DNA of 6,142 nucleotides from NCBI GenBank assembly GCA_915069725.1, contig CAJZFF010000117.1, forward strand, positions 1 through 6,142, written 5' to 3'. The DNA is from an uncultured Actinomyces sp. Lineage in GTDB: Bacteria > Actinomycetota > Actinomycetes > Actinomycetales > Actinomycetaceae. Below are positions 1-6,142 of this stretch, in pieces (within the stretch, counting starts at the first letter, position 1; every line of letters starts with the position of its first letter). The notes beneath the pieces are model-generated. The model ran no database searches. It was not told the DNA's origin and saw only the letters and a list, made by a program, of their open reading frames with translations. The position numbers and the translations under genes are program-made.

Positions 1-1156
<1,156 letters not shown>

Positions 1157-1302
1157 CGTGCTCCAATGATACTGCAGCGAACCACCAGATTGCAGCAACA
1201 ATAGGACTACCAAACGACAAACGGCTCACCACAATACAGGGTCACTGAAGTTATCAATTCAACTTATCTACACAGCACAACCTCCACCTATATTTCATAC
1301 CG
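1157..1302. promoter_or_regulatory. Divergent AT-rich intergenic region between phoH and the pentapeptide gene
   Basis: These 146 bases separate two divergent starts and must hold promoters for both, or at least for the plus-strand gene. Base composition falls abruptly from GC-rich to AT-rich at about 1165, just outside the phoH start. On the plus strand, TATATT at 1289-1294 is a plausible -10 box that would place transcription start at or very near the ATG at 1303; no convincing -35 box is seen. On the minus strand, TATCAT (plus coordinates 1166-1171) is a possible -10 for phoH, again without a good -35. The promoter calls are inference. Confidence 0.4.
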
Positions 1303-3420
1303 ATGAATCCAGAACCGACGCATCAACCCCACCCACACAACAACCACAATCAACAAGCCCCATCTATGCACGCACTGTCTACCGAAACAACAAATCCCTA
1401 TAGCAGAATCAGACTATTTTTCGACGCCCACAAGACTCAACTTTGGGCTGCAATTATATCTGGAATACTTGTTCTAGTCATTTCATGCCTGGTGTTAAGT
1501 ACTTTAGTAGTGTACCACCACGGGAAAGACGGGAGTTCATGGGATTTTCGCCCCCTGATCTCTTCAATCACATTTTCTGCGATTGCATGGATTTCAATGA
1601 AATACCGTCAGAATCGAATACTTAAATCTGCGGCAGGACAGGATAGCAACATTGAAACAACATCAGCCCTTAGTTTATTTGAAACCATTGCATTATGGAC
1701 GCTACTGAGTTTAACTGCCTACACGCTACTAGCCGCCATTTGGGGTGAAGGAGCTGTTTCTGAACGACTGTTCTCTGGGTGGCGAATTAAAAGCTCTCCC
1801 GAAATCACGCCGCTTGAGCGAATCAAAACCACACTGACTACTGTCGGAGGCATCGGTGGTGTCAGTTTTCTCGTAATCAAGTTTCGACAGCAGGACATTG
1901 CTGAAAAACAACATAAACACTCCGAAGAGGAGCGCATCAAAGCCGAAGAAGCTGAAATAAGCAGGAAATTCGAAGCAGAGAAACTTGAGGCGAACAAGAA
2001 GCTTGTCGATGCAGTGCAGCAACTTGGGGACCAATCACCACAGGTTCGCATTGCAGGCGTCTATGCTTTAGCTGATGTAGCTGGCACCTACGGAAGCGAA
2101 AATCACGGAGTCGACTACAACAAACGCGCCGTCGAAATCCTATGCGGCTACCTCCGTACAGTTAGATCAGAAGACGATAAGCCGGTAGAATCCGCTGTTC
2201 TTTCGATACTATCGAGTCATTTGACCCCATCGACAAACTCACTCCACAATAACATCAGCCCCTGGAGTCGGTACACAATAGACCTTCGCGGCGCCAAATT
2301 AACGGAAGCAGTTAACTTCGATTTTGCACAAATCTCAAGGCTCGACTGTCACGCCACAGAGTTTTTTGGAGAAGTATCACTTGAGGAATGTCAGCTTGGC
2401 AATGCATCGTTTCAGGATGCCATTTTCGAGAAGACAACCAACTTCAAAAAAGCATCATTTATGGAGGCTAATTTTAGTGGCGCCAACTTTAAACAGAAGG
2501 CAGAGTTTGGTGCAGCCTCTACGGGGAAAATCGAAGGGGCAAGCTTTGAAGGAAATGCGAATTTTAAAAATACAAGATTTGAGGAAAGCGCGATATTCAA
2601 TCACTCTTCCTTCGATAAAGTTGATTTCCAGCGTTCATTATTCATGGGAAACGCCCTCTTTCAAAATGTCAACTTTGCAGGAAGGGCCAACTTCGGCAAT
2701 AGGACTATATTTAAAAATAAAGCCCACTTCAATGGGTCAACCTTTGATGCTGCGCGTTTCAAGGATGCTATTTTTGAAGGGCATGTCAACTTCGGACGAT
2801 ACGACAAAAGTCGCACAACTTTCGTCAATACCGGCAACTTCTCGGGCGCTAGATTCGACAAGAAGGTTACCTTTCAATGCGCACTATTTTATGGTGAGGC
2901 CAAATTTTATAAAACTATATTTAAAGACGAGGTTAATTTCCAAGGAGGGAATCGCAACGAGAGTGCTACCACCTTCAAAGGCAAGGCATATTTTTGTTCC
3001 ACAAACTTCAGGAAGTACGCCAACTTTAAAAATGTAGTGTTCGAGTCTGAAGTAAGCTTCGACACCTACAGGAATAACCCCACCATTTTCGAAGAAGGTG
3101 TGGGATTTCAGGAGGCGAACTTTACACGCTGCGACTACCATTATTGTATTTTTAAAAAGCGCGCTGATTGGCGGGGCGCTGTCGTCACGAGCAGCAATTT
3201 TCGTCACGCCCTCTTCAATATCAAACTTGCAAAGAAGGGAAGGATAGTGTTCTCCAAACACACAGAAGTTGGCTCTAACGGCCTTCCCGAGGGTGCCGAA
3301 TGGGCTGAGTTCGAACCGACTGAGCATTTAACTCCAGTAAAGTCCAGAGAACAAAATCGGCCACAACTGAGCAATACAAGCCGAAAGCACGAGCATTATT
3401 ATGGAGACTATCCACTATGA
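1303..3420 (+). CDS. Membrane-anchored pentapeptide-repeat protein, function unknown
   Basis: A 705-residue protein. Residues 1-25 are rich in His, Asn, Pro and Gln. Hydrophobic stretches at about 47-70, 84-100, 122-147 and 178-194 look like four membrane helices. A charged, Glu/Lys-rich segment (195-240) is probably coiled coil. At 238-262, QLGDQSPQVRIAGVYALADV matches a conserved element I associate with membrane pentapeptide proteins of actinobacteria. From about 324 to 650 there are many A(N/x)F-type five-residue repeats with central Phe (for example F381, F386, F391, F396), expected to fold as a right-handed quadrilateral beta-helix, probably cytoplasmic. The role is unknown; such domains usually act as binding scaffolds. 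Codon use is much AT-richer than in the flanking genes, which suggests horizontal acquisition. No Shine-Dalgarno sequence precedes ATG 1303; an in-frame ATG at codon 22 lacks one too. The gene stands alone, divergent from phoH. Confidence 0.9.
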   Translation: MNPEPTHQPHPHNNHNQQAPSMHALSTETTNPYSRIRLFFDAHKTQLWAAIISGILVLVISCLVLSTLVVYHHGKDGSSWDFRPLISSITFSAIAWISMKYRQNRILKSAAGQDSNIETTSALSLFETIALWTLLSLTAYTLLAAIWGEGAVSERLFSGWRIKSSPEITPLERIKTTLTTVGGIGGVSFLVIKFRQQDIAEKQHKHSEEERIKAEEAEISRKFEAEKLEANKKLVDAVQQLGDQSPQVRIAGVYALADVAGTYGSENHGVDYNKRAVEILCGYLRTVRSEDDKPVESAVLSILSSHLTPSTNSLHNNISPWSRYTIDLRGAKLTEAVNFDFAQISRLDCHATEFFGEVSLEECQLGNASFQDAIFEKTTNFKKASFMEANFSGANFKQKAEFGAASTGKIEGASFEGNANFKNTRFEESAIFNHSSFDKVDFQRSLFMGNALFQNVNFAGRANFGNRTIFKNKAHFNGSTFDAARFKDAIFEGHVNFGRYDKSRTTFVNTGNFSGARFDKKVTFQCALFYGEAKFYKTIFKDEVNFQGGNRNESATTFKGKAYFCSTNFRKYANFKNVVFESEVSFDTYRNNPTIFEEGVGFQEANFTRCDYHYCIFKKRADWRGAVVTSSNFRHALFNIKLAKKGRIVFSKHTEVGSNGLPEGAEWAEFEPTEHLTPVKSREQNRPQLSNTSRKHEHYYGDYPL

Positions 3421-3463
3421 AATAGATGCCTAATCTAAGTACGCTGCTCCGCTAGGCTGTGTC

Positions 3464-3493
3464 CCAAATCACCAAACTTAGTGGTTGATTTGG
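3464..3493 (+). repeat. Imperfect hairpin downstream of the pentapeptide gene
   Basis: CCAAATCACCA (3464-3474) pairs with TGGTTGATTTGG (3482-3493), an 11-base-pair stem with one bulged T and a seven-base loop (AACTTAG). It begins about 44 bases after the stop codon at 3420, so it could end transcription of that gene, but no T-run follows and the stem is not GC-rich. The loop and right arm contain AACTTAGTG (3475-3483), the reverse complement of the CACTAAGTT repeat found at 4146. It is therefore more likely a subterminal part of the decayed element starting near 3459. Confidence 0.5.
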
Positions 3494-3518
3494 TTCGTCA
3501 AGGCACTAAGTCTAAGCA

Positions 3519-3600
3519 TTATTTCACCAGATTGAGGTACTCAAGCGGTATCATCCCCAACAGGTGGTTCATCTATCGTAGTGCCACGACGTTTGATTTA
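3519..3600 (-). pseudogene. Possible C-terminal remnant of an IS3/IS481-like transposase
   Basis: Read on the minus strand, 3572-3519 encodes MNHLLGMIPLEYLNLVK followed by TAA. Just upstream, in a shifted frame, comes WHYDR. Together these resemble the end of rve-type DDE transposases, which commonly finish with a W-x-Y-N...RPH..LG..TP.EY pattern. The pieces are in different frames and interrupted by a stop, so this would be a dead fragment, cut off upstream by the EamA remnant at 3605. Its position, ending 60 bases from a GTGTCC end, suits the 3' end of such an element. The match is short and made from memory of family patterns, so it is only suggestive. Confidence 0.3.
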
Positions 3601-3604
3601 AAAC

Positions 3605-4005
3605 TCAGGGGACCACAGCCGCACGAGTCCCACCGACGAGCAGAGCCAGGCCGATGTGATACCTCCTGCTGACGGCCTCGCGCAGGATGAGGGTGGAGAA
3701 GAGGGCGGTGACCAGGACGCTCAGCTTGTCGATGGGGACGACCACGCTGCCGGGGCCGTCCTGGGTCGCCCGGTAGTAAGGAACAGGCCGCAGCCCCGGA
3801 GGCAAGGATGAAGTCAAGCTCGCCTCAAGGGACAGCATAGATTTCCCGGATATTTCCAGTAACGGCGACCATCACCCAGGCCATCACCAGGACCACCCAG
3901 GTATGGATCGCGGTACTGAGGATGATCCCCTTCCATAATACCAGCCTTGTCGAGAATCGCGGTGAACGCAGCGAAGAAGCCTGATCCGTGTGCGCGAAGC
4001 AGTTG
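3605..4005 (-). pseudogene. Truncated, frameshifted copy of the EamA transporter C-terminal half
   Basis: This stretch closely matches the C-terminal half (about residues 154-290) of the intact EamA gene at 4357-5229, in the same orientation. The matching protein pieces include GSGFFAAFTAILDKAGI (intact: GSAFFAALTAILGKAGI) and YYRATQDGPGSVVVPIDKLS (intact: YYRALQDGPASVVVPIDKLS). It is broken by a deletion of about 2 bases near 3919-3935, an in-frame TGA at 3825-3827, and a deletion of about 11 bases near 3779-3783. The N-terminal half is missing. Homology stops exactly at the shared TGA stop codon on one side and around 4005 on the other. A 77-residue frame (3605-3838) survives, but its first 20 or so residues are out of frame, so it is unlikely to be a working gene. 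It arose by duplication, or by decay of a former paralogue. Confidence 0.88.
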
Positions 4006-4073
4006 ACACTGTCATCGTCTCACTAATGACACTACACCTCGCACGCGCCGCGCCTCAGCGCTCTCGTCAACTG
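4000..4073. repeat. Cluster of short inverted and direct repeats upstream of a small ORF
   Basis: Three short patterns overlap here. CAGTTGAC (4000-4007) and GTCAACTG (4066-4073) form a perfect 8-base inverted pair. TGTCAT (4010-4015) and ATGACA (4026-4031) form a 6-base inverted pair with a 10-base spacer. TGACACT occurs directly repeated at 4004-4010 and 4027-4033. TTGACA at 4003-4008 matches a -35 consensus, but no good -10 follows at proper spacing. They could be an old operator/promoter region or junction debris; chance is possible for each one singly. Confidence 0.3.
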
Positions 4074-4151
4074 TATGAGGAGGCGCTCAGGCATTTGGTT
4101 GCCCAGATCGCTGACTACGTCGATTCACTAAGTCAACGCTCATGTCACTAA
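4026..4151 (+). CDS. Small unrecognised ORF, possibly a gene fragment
   Basis: ATG at 4026 opens a 41-codon frame ending in TAA at 4149-4151, inside the first repeats of the array. The product starts MTLHLARAAPQRSRQLYEEA and continues as a likely amphipathic helix (residues about 14-35, LYEEALRHLVAQIADYVDSL). The middle portion is GC-rich like the resident genome, so it could be the start of a resident gene, perhaps a regulator once divergent from the EamA copy, now cut off by the repeat array. I do not recognise a family. No clear ribosome-binding site precedes it (upstream bases CGTCTCACTA). It may well be non-coding. Confidence 0.2.
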   Translation: MTLHLARAAPQRSRQLYEEALRHLVAQIADYVDSLSQRSCH

Positions 4152-4297
4152 GTTGGTTCACTAGGTCACCAAGTCGAGTCACTAAGTCGGCTTGTCAAGG
4201 CACCGAGCGAGGCACTAGGACGCCGAACCGGAGCACTAAGTCACTAAGTCAGGGCACCAAGATGAAGCACTAAGACACCAAGTAGAGGCACCAAGTA
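4126..4297 (+). repeat. Array of CACYAAGTC repeats spaced alternately 8 and 13 bases
   Basis: Fourteen copies of a nine-base word begin at 4126, 4146, 4159, 4167, 4180, 4201, 4213, 4221, 4234, 4242, 4255, 4268, 4276 and 4289. Exact CACTAAGTC occurs at 4126, 4180, 4234 and 4242; the others vary as CACCAAGTC, CACTAAGAC, CACCAAGTA and similar, with 4201 and 4221 quite degenerate. Steps between starts are mostly 13 or 8 bases, with 21 (8+13) where one copy is degraded at 4188, so the underlying unit is 21 bases holding two half-sites, or two helical turns. Another exact copy stands at 3504-3512 and an inverted one at 3475-3483. The pattern suits multiple binding sites for a protein: a transposase at an element end, a replication initiator or a regulator. 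None of these is shown by the window. Confidence 0.85.
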
Positions 4298-4356
4298 CGA
4301 ATATCCTACTGAGTAGTCCAGGTGCGTCGGACACTATGCAATCTGGTGAGCAGCGC

Positions 4357-5229
4357 TCAGGAGACCAGCATGGCAAGAGTCCCACCAACGAGCAGCGCCA
4401 GCCCAGCGAGGTACCGCCTACCGACGGCCTCGCGCAGGACGAGGGCGGAGAAGAGGACGGTGACCAGGACACTCAGCTTGTCGATGGGGACGACCACGCT
4501 GGCGGGGCCGTCCTGGAGCGCCCGGTAGTAGCAGAGCCAGGAGGCACAGGTCGCGGCCCCAGAGGCCAGGACGAAGCCGAGCTCCCCACGCGGCACGGCA
4601 CGAACCTCCCGGAGTTTGCCGGTGACGGCCACCATCACCCAGGCCATCACCAGGACCACTCCGGTGCGGATCGCGGTACCGAGGTTGGACTCCACTCCCG
4701 TGATGCCGGCCTTTCCGAGGATCGCGGTGAGCGCGGCGAAGAAGGCTGAGCCGAGCGCATAGAGCAGCCAGCCCCCGCCGTCGCGCACGGCCCGAGGCAG
4801 GCCGCGCAGGTCATCGGCGTCGAGCATCAACAACGTCCCGACAGCGATTAGAGCCACTCCGAGCGCACCGATGAGGCTCACCCTCTCCCCTAGGAAGATG
4901 AGGGCCAGCAGCACAGTCAGCACTGTGCTCAGCTTGTCGATCGGCACCACCTTGCTGACGCTGCCGAGCTGGAGCGCCTTGAAGTAGCACAGCCAGGAGG
5001 CCCCGGTCGCCAACCCAGAGAGCACCAGCAGCCCAGTGCTGCGGGCATCGAGGTGGGCCAGTTCGGCCTGTGAACCGACGATGAGCACCATGCCCCAGGC
5101 GCCCGCCAGCACCACGACGGTCCGCAGCGCCGTCGCCACTGTCGAGTCCGTGGTGCGGATTCCCTCCTTGGCCAGGACGGCGGTGATGCCGGCAAAAAGC
5201 GCTGAGCCGCAGGCGAAGACAATCCACAT
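4357..5229 (-). CDS. EamA/DMT-superfamily transporter
   Basis: A 290-residue, very hydrophobic protein with two homologous EamA halves, giving about ten membrane helices, the usual length and layout for the drug/metabolite transporter superfamily. The repeat is visible: GSALFAGITAVLAKEGI (8-24) matches GSAFFAALTAILGKAGI (160-176), ASWLCYFKALQ (77-87) matches ASWLCYYRALQ (229-239), and VVPIDKLS occurs identically at 94-101 and 246-253. It would sit in the cytoplasmic membrane and export or import a small solute; the substrate cannot be told from sequence. ATG at 5229 is preceded by AGGG seven bases upstream (GTTAGGGTTACCTT), a weak ribosome-binding site. It lies 87 bases downstream of the ABC permease on the same strand, so it may be co-transcribed. 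A broken copy of its C-terminal half lies at 3605-4005. Confidence 0.93.
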   Translation of the reverse strand: MWIVFACGSALFAGITAVLAKEGIRTTDSTVATALRTVVVLAGAWGMVLIVGSQAELAHLDARSTGLLVLSGLATGASWLCYFKALQLGSVSKVVPIDKLSTVLTVLLALIFLGERVSLIGALGVALIAVGTLLMLDADDLRGLPRAVRDGGGWLLYALGSAFFAALTAILGKAGITGVESNLGTAIRTGVVLVMAWVMVAVTGKLREVRAVPRGELGFVLASGAATCASWLCYYRALQDGPASVVVPIDKLSVLVTVLFSALVLREAVGRRYLAGLALLVGGTLAMLVS

Positions 5230-5316
5230 AAGGTAACCCTAACCCGGCCAGGCGCCACCGCACGGCGGGCGCTACAGTCCTCGCCCTCGCGCCTGCCGTT
5301 GCTGGTCCCTCCCGGT
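5230..5316 (-). promoter_or_regulatory. Short GC-rich spacer between ABC permease and EamA gene
   Basis: These 87 bases carry the weak AGGG ribosome-binding site for EamA. GCGCC (5252-5256) and GGCGC (5268-5272) could form a small stem, but there is no T-run and no clear -10/-35 pair. Read-through from the ABC genes or an unrecognised promoter are both possible. Confidence 0.3.
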
Positions 5317-6063
5317 TCAGCGGGTCTTGCGAGGCACGGTGGAGGCCGCCACACCCAGCACCACGAGGCCAAAGCAGACCAGGTAGGCCAGGTATCGGAA
5401 GAAATCGTCGGAGGGCTCGCTGGCCGTGGTGAGCTCGGTGACGGCGTCGACTGCCCAGCTCATGGGCAGGGCGTCACTGACCACTTCCAGGGCACGCGGC
5501 AGCTGGTCGCGGCTGACCAGGAGCCCGCACAGGAATAGCTGGGGCGCGATGACCACCGGCATGAACTGGACGGCCTGGAACTCGGTGCGCGCGAAGGCCG
5601 AGACCAGCAGTCCCAGGGACACCCCGACGAAGGCGTTCACCAGGGCGGTGAGCACCACCCAGCCCCAGGAGGCGGAGATGTCCACGTCCAGGCCCCAGGC
5701 GGCCACGGAGCACAGGATGAGGGACTGGATGATGGCGGTCAGCGCGAAGGCGGTGGCGTAACCGAACAGGAGGTCGGCCCGGTGGATCGGGGTGGTCCAC
5801 AACCGCTCCAGGGTGCCGCTCACGCGTTCGCGCAGCATGGCGACGCTGGTGACCAGGAACATGACCGTGGTCGGCAGGATTGCCATCATGGAGACGGCGA
5901 TGTGGTTGAAGATCAGGTCCGCGCCGGGATAGTCGCGGTAGACGAAGTACAGCAGGGTCAGCAGCGCGGCGGGCACGATCGCGATGAGGCCGACCGTGCG
6001 CCGGTCGGCACGCAGCTGGGTGAGGATGCGGCGGGTGGTGGCCAGGTAGGTGCGCAGGTGCAT
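5317..6063 (-). CDS. ABC-2 type transporter permease
   Basis: A 248-residue integral membrane protein with about six helices (roughly 23-42, 58-76, 101-123, 135-157, 168-184, 224-243). Between helices 2 and 3 it carries the typical ABC-2 stretch ERVSGTLERLWTTPIHRADL (79-98), and AFARTEFQAVQFMP (157-169) lies in the usual position before helix 5. Family members of this DrrB/YhhJ/NodJ-like type form the membrane channel of exporters for drugs, lipids or polysaccharides; the cargo here is unknown. The start is well supported: AAGGGAGGG (6072-6080) lies eight bases before ATG 6061-6063, and the ATG overlaps the stop of the upstream ATPase by one base (TGATG), so the two are translationally coupled. 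Codon use is that of the high-GC chromosome. Confidence 0.95.
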   Translation of the reverse strand: MHLRTYLATTRRILTQLRADRRTVGLIAIVPAALLTLLYFVYRDYPGADLIFNHIAVSMMAILPTTVMFLVTSVAMLRERVSGTLERLWTTPIHRADLLFGYATAFALTAIIQSLILCSVAAWGLDVDISASWGWVVLTALVNAFVGVSLGLLVSAFARTEFQAVQFMPVVIAPQLFLCGLLVSRDQLPRALEVVSDALPMSWAVDAVTELTTASEPSDDFFRYLAYLVCFGLVVLGVAASTVPRKTR

Positions 6064-6142
6064 CAGCGCTGCCCTCCCTTCTGCTCGGGCTGTTTCTCGG
6101 AGTCGGCGATGACGGCCAGGAAGGCGGCGTCGACCGTGTCCG
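6063..6142 (-). CDS. ABC transporter ATP-binding protein, C-terminal end only
   Basis: Only the last 26 codons are in the window, reading leftward to TGA at 6063-6065: DTVDAAFLAVIADSEKQ and a short charged tail ending GGQR. The 'xxDAAFLAVIAD' ending resembles the C-terminus of DrrA-type ATPases (commonly LEDVFLxLTG). Its identity rests mainly on context: it overlaps the ABC-2 permease start by one base (TGATG), the usual arrangement for an ATPase-permease pair. The catalytic Walker motifs lie beyond the right edge and cannot be seen. Confidence 0.75.
   Translation of the reverse strand, partial: DTVDAAFLAVIADSEKQPEQKGGQR
6072..6080 (-). promoter_or_regulatory. Strong ribosome-binding site for the ABC permease
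   Basis: AAGGGAGGG on the minus strand, eight bases before the permease ATG, lies inside the coding region of the ATPase. It fixes the permease start and supports coupled translation of the two. Confidence 0.75.

Larger units (their letters stand above)
3459..4333. mobile_element. Candidate decayed insertion element or element-derived debris
   Basis: The left end reads GTGTCCCAAATCACC (3459-3473). The right end, read inward on the minus strand from 4333, is GTGTCCGACGCACC. The two match at GTGTCC, the following A region and CACC, as short imperfect terminal inverted repeats would. Copies of a CTTAGTG-type word lie just inside both ends: one at the left (3475-3483) and many at the right (4126-4297). 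A possible transposase tail on the minus strand ends about 60 bases inside the left end. No intact transposase or clear target duplication is visible, and the interior is mostly an EamA gene fragment. The two ends might instead belong to different elements. The boundaries are inference. Confidence 0.35.
3421..4356. other. Gene-poor debris region between the pentapeptide gene and EamA
   Basis: This stretch of about 0.94 kb holds no intact recognisable gene. It contains, in order, the hairpin, a possible transposase scrap, the EamA pseudogene, the small ORF, the 8/13 repeat array and a short palindrome CTACTGAGTAG (4306-4316). Composition is mixed: AT-rich to about 3604, GC-rich through the EamA remnant, intermediate over the array. 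No strong rho-independent terminator is seen for the EamA gene that ends at 4357. Confidence 0.8.

Noticed and set aside
2324..3037. 237-codon plus-strand frame inside the pentapeptide gene
   Set aside because: It is an out-of-frame reading of the periodic repeat region, without recognisable domains; the main frame explains the sequence fully.
2884..3327. 147-codon minus-strand frame opposite the repeat region
   Set aside because: It is antisense to the repeats and low in stops because of their periodic TTC/AAC content; no motif is seen.
3481..3672. 63-codon plus-strand frame starting with GTG
   Set aside because: It begins inside the hairpin and runs through the EamA remnant in antisense; no family match or ribosome-binding site.
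4126..4297. CRISPR array
   Set aside because: The repeat word is nine bases with 4- or 0-base gaps; there are no 20-40-base unique spacers and no cas genes.
4306..4316. CTACTGAGTAG palindrome as terminator of the EamA gene
   Set aside because: The stem would be only four base pairs with no T-run; too weak to call.
4336..4749. 137-codon plus-strand frame opposite EamA
   Set aside because: It is antisense to the intact transporter; Gly/Asp/Glu-rich product typical of a shadow frame.
5426..5761. 111-codon plus-strand frame opposite the ABC permease
   Set aside because: It is antisense to a clear ABC-2 permease; Ser/Thr/Ala-rich product with no motif.

Overview
The window looks like chromosomal DNA from a high-GC actinobacterium, probably of the Actinomyces/Schaalia type. 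This is inferred from the very GC-rich, G/C-ending codon use of the outer genes and from their actinobacterial style; no ribosomal RNA or other marker is present to confirm it. Three of the four recognisable conserved protein genes are high-GC and on the minus strand: phoH at the left edge, an EamA-type transporter, and an ABC exporter permease preceded by the tail of its ATPase. The fourth large gene, on the plus strand at 1303-3420, is strikingly AT-richer and looks acquired.

Layout, left to right. (1) 1-1156, minus: PhoH-family ATPase, complete at its N-terminus and cut by the window edge near its C-terminus. (2) 1157-1302: an AT-rich divergent intergenic region. (3) 1303-3420, plus: a 705-residue membrane-anchored pentapeptide-repeat protein with about four predicted membrane helices, a charged coiled-coil linker, a conserved 'VRIAGVYALADVA' type segment and a long phenylalanine-centred repeat domain. 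(4) 3421-4356: about 0.9 kb without an intact gene, made of debris. It holds a hairpin, a possible transposase C-terminal scrap, a truncated and frameshifted copy of the C-terminal half of the neighbouring EamA gene, a small unrecognised ORF, and an array of CACTAAGTC-like repeats spaced alternately 8 and 13 bases apart. Short matching ends (GTGTCC near 3459 and GGACAC near 4333) suggest the debris could be one decayed insertion element. (5) 4357-5229, minus: intact EamA/DMT transporter. (6) 5317-6063 and 6063-6142, minus: ABC-2 type permease and the end of its ATPase, overlapping by one base.

How the parts relate: the ABC ATPase and permease form an export pair, translated in coupled fashion. 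The EamA gene follows 87 bases downstream on the same strand and may be co-transcribed. PhoH is a housekeeping RNA-metabolism gene. The pentapeptide gene and the repeat-rich debris appear to be an accessory insert between phoH and the transporters. The most unusual items are the 8/13-base repeat array, the EamA fragment associated with insertion-element-like ends, and the uncharacterised pentapeptide membrane protein. I do not see a clearly novel multi-gene system.
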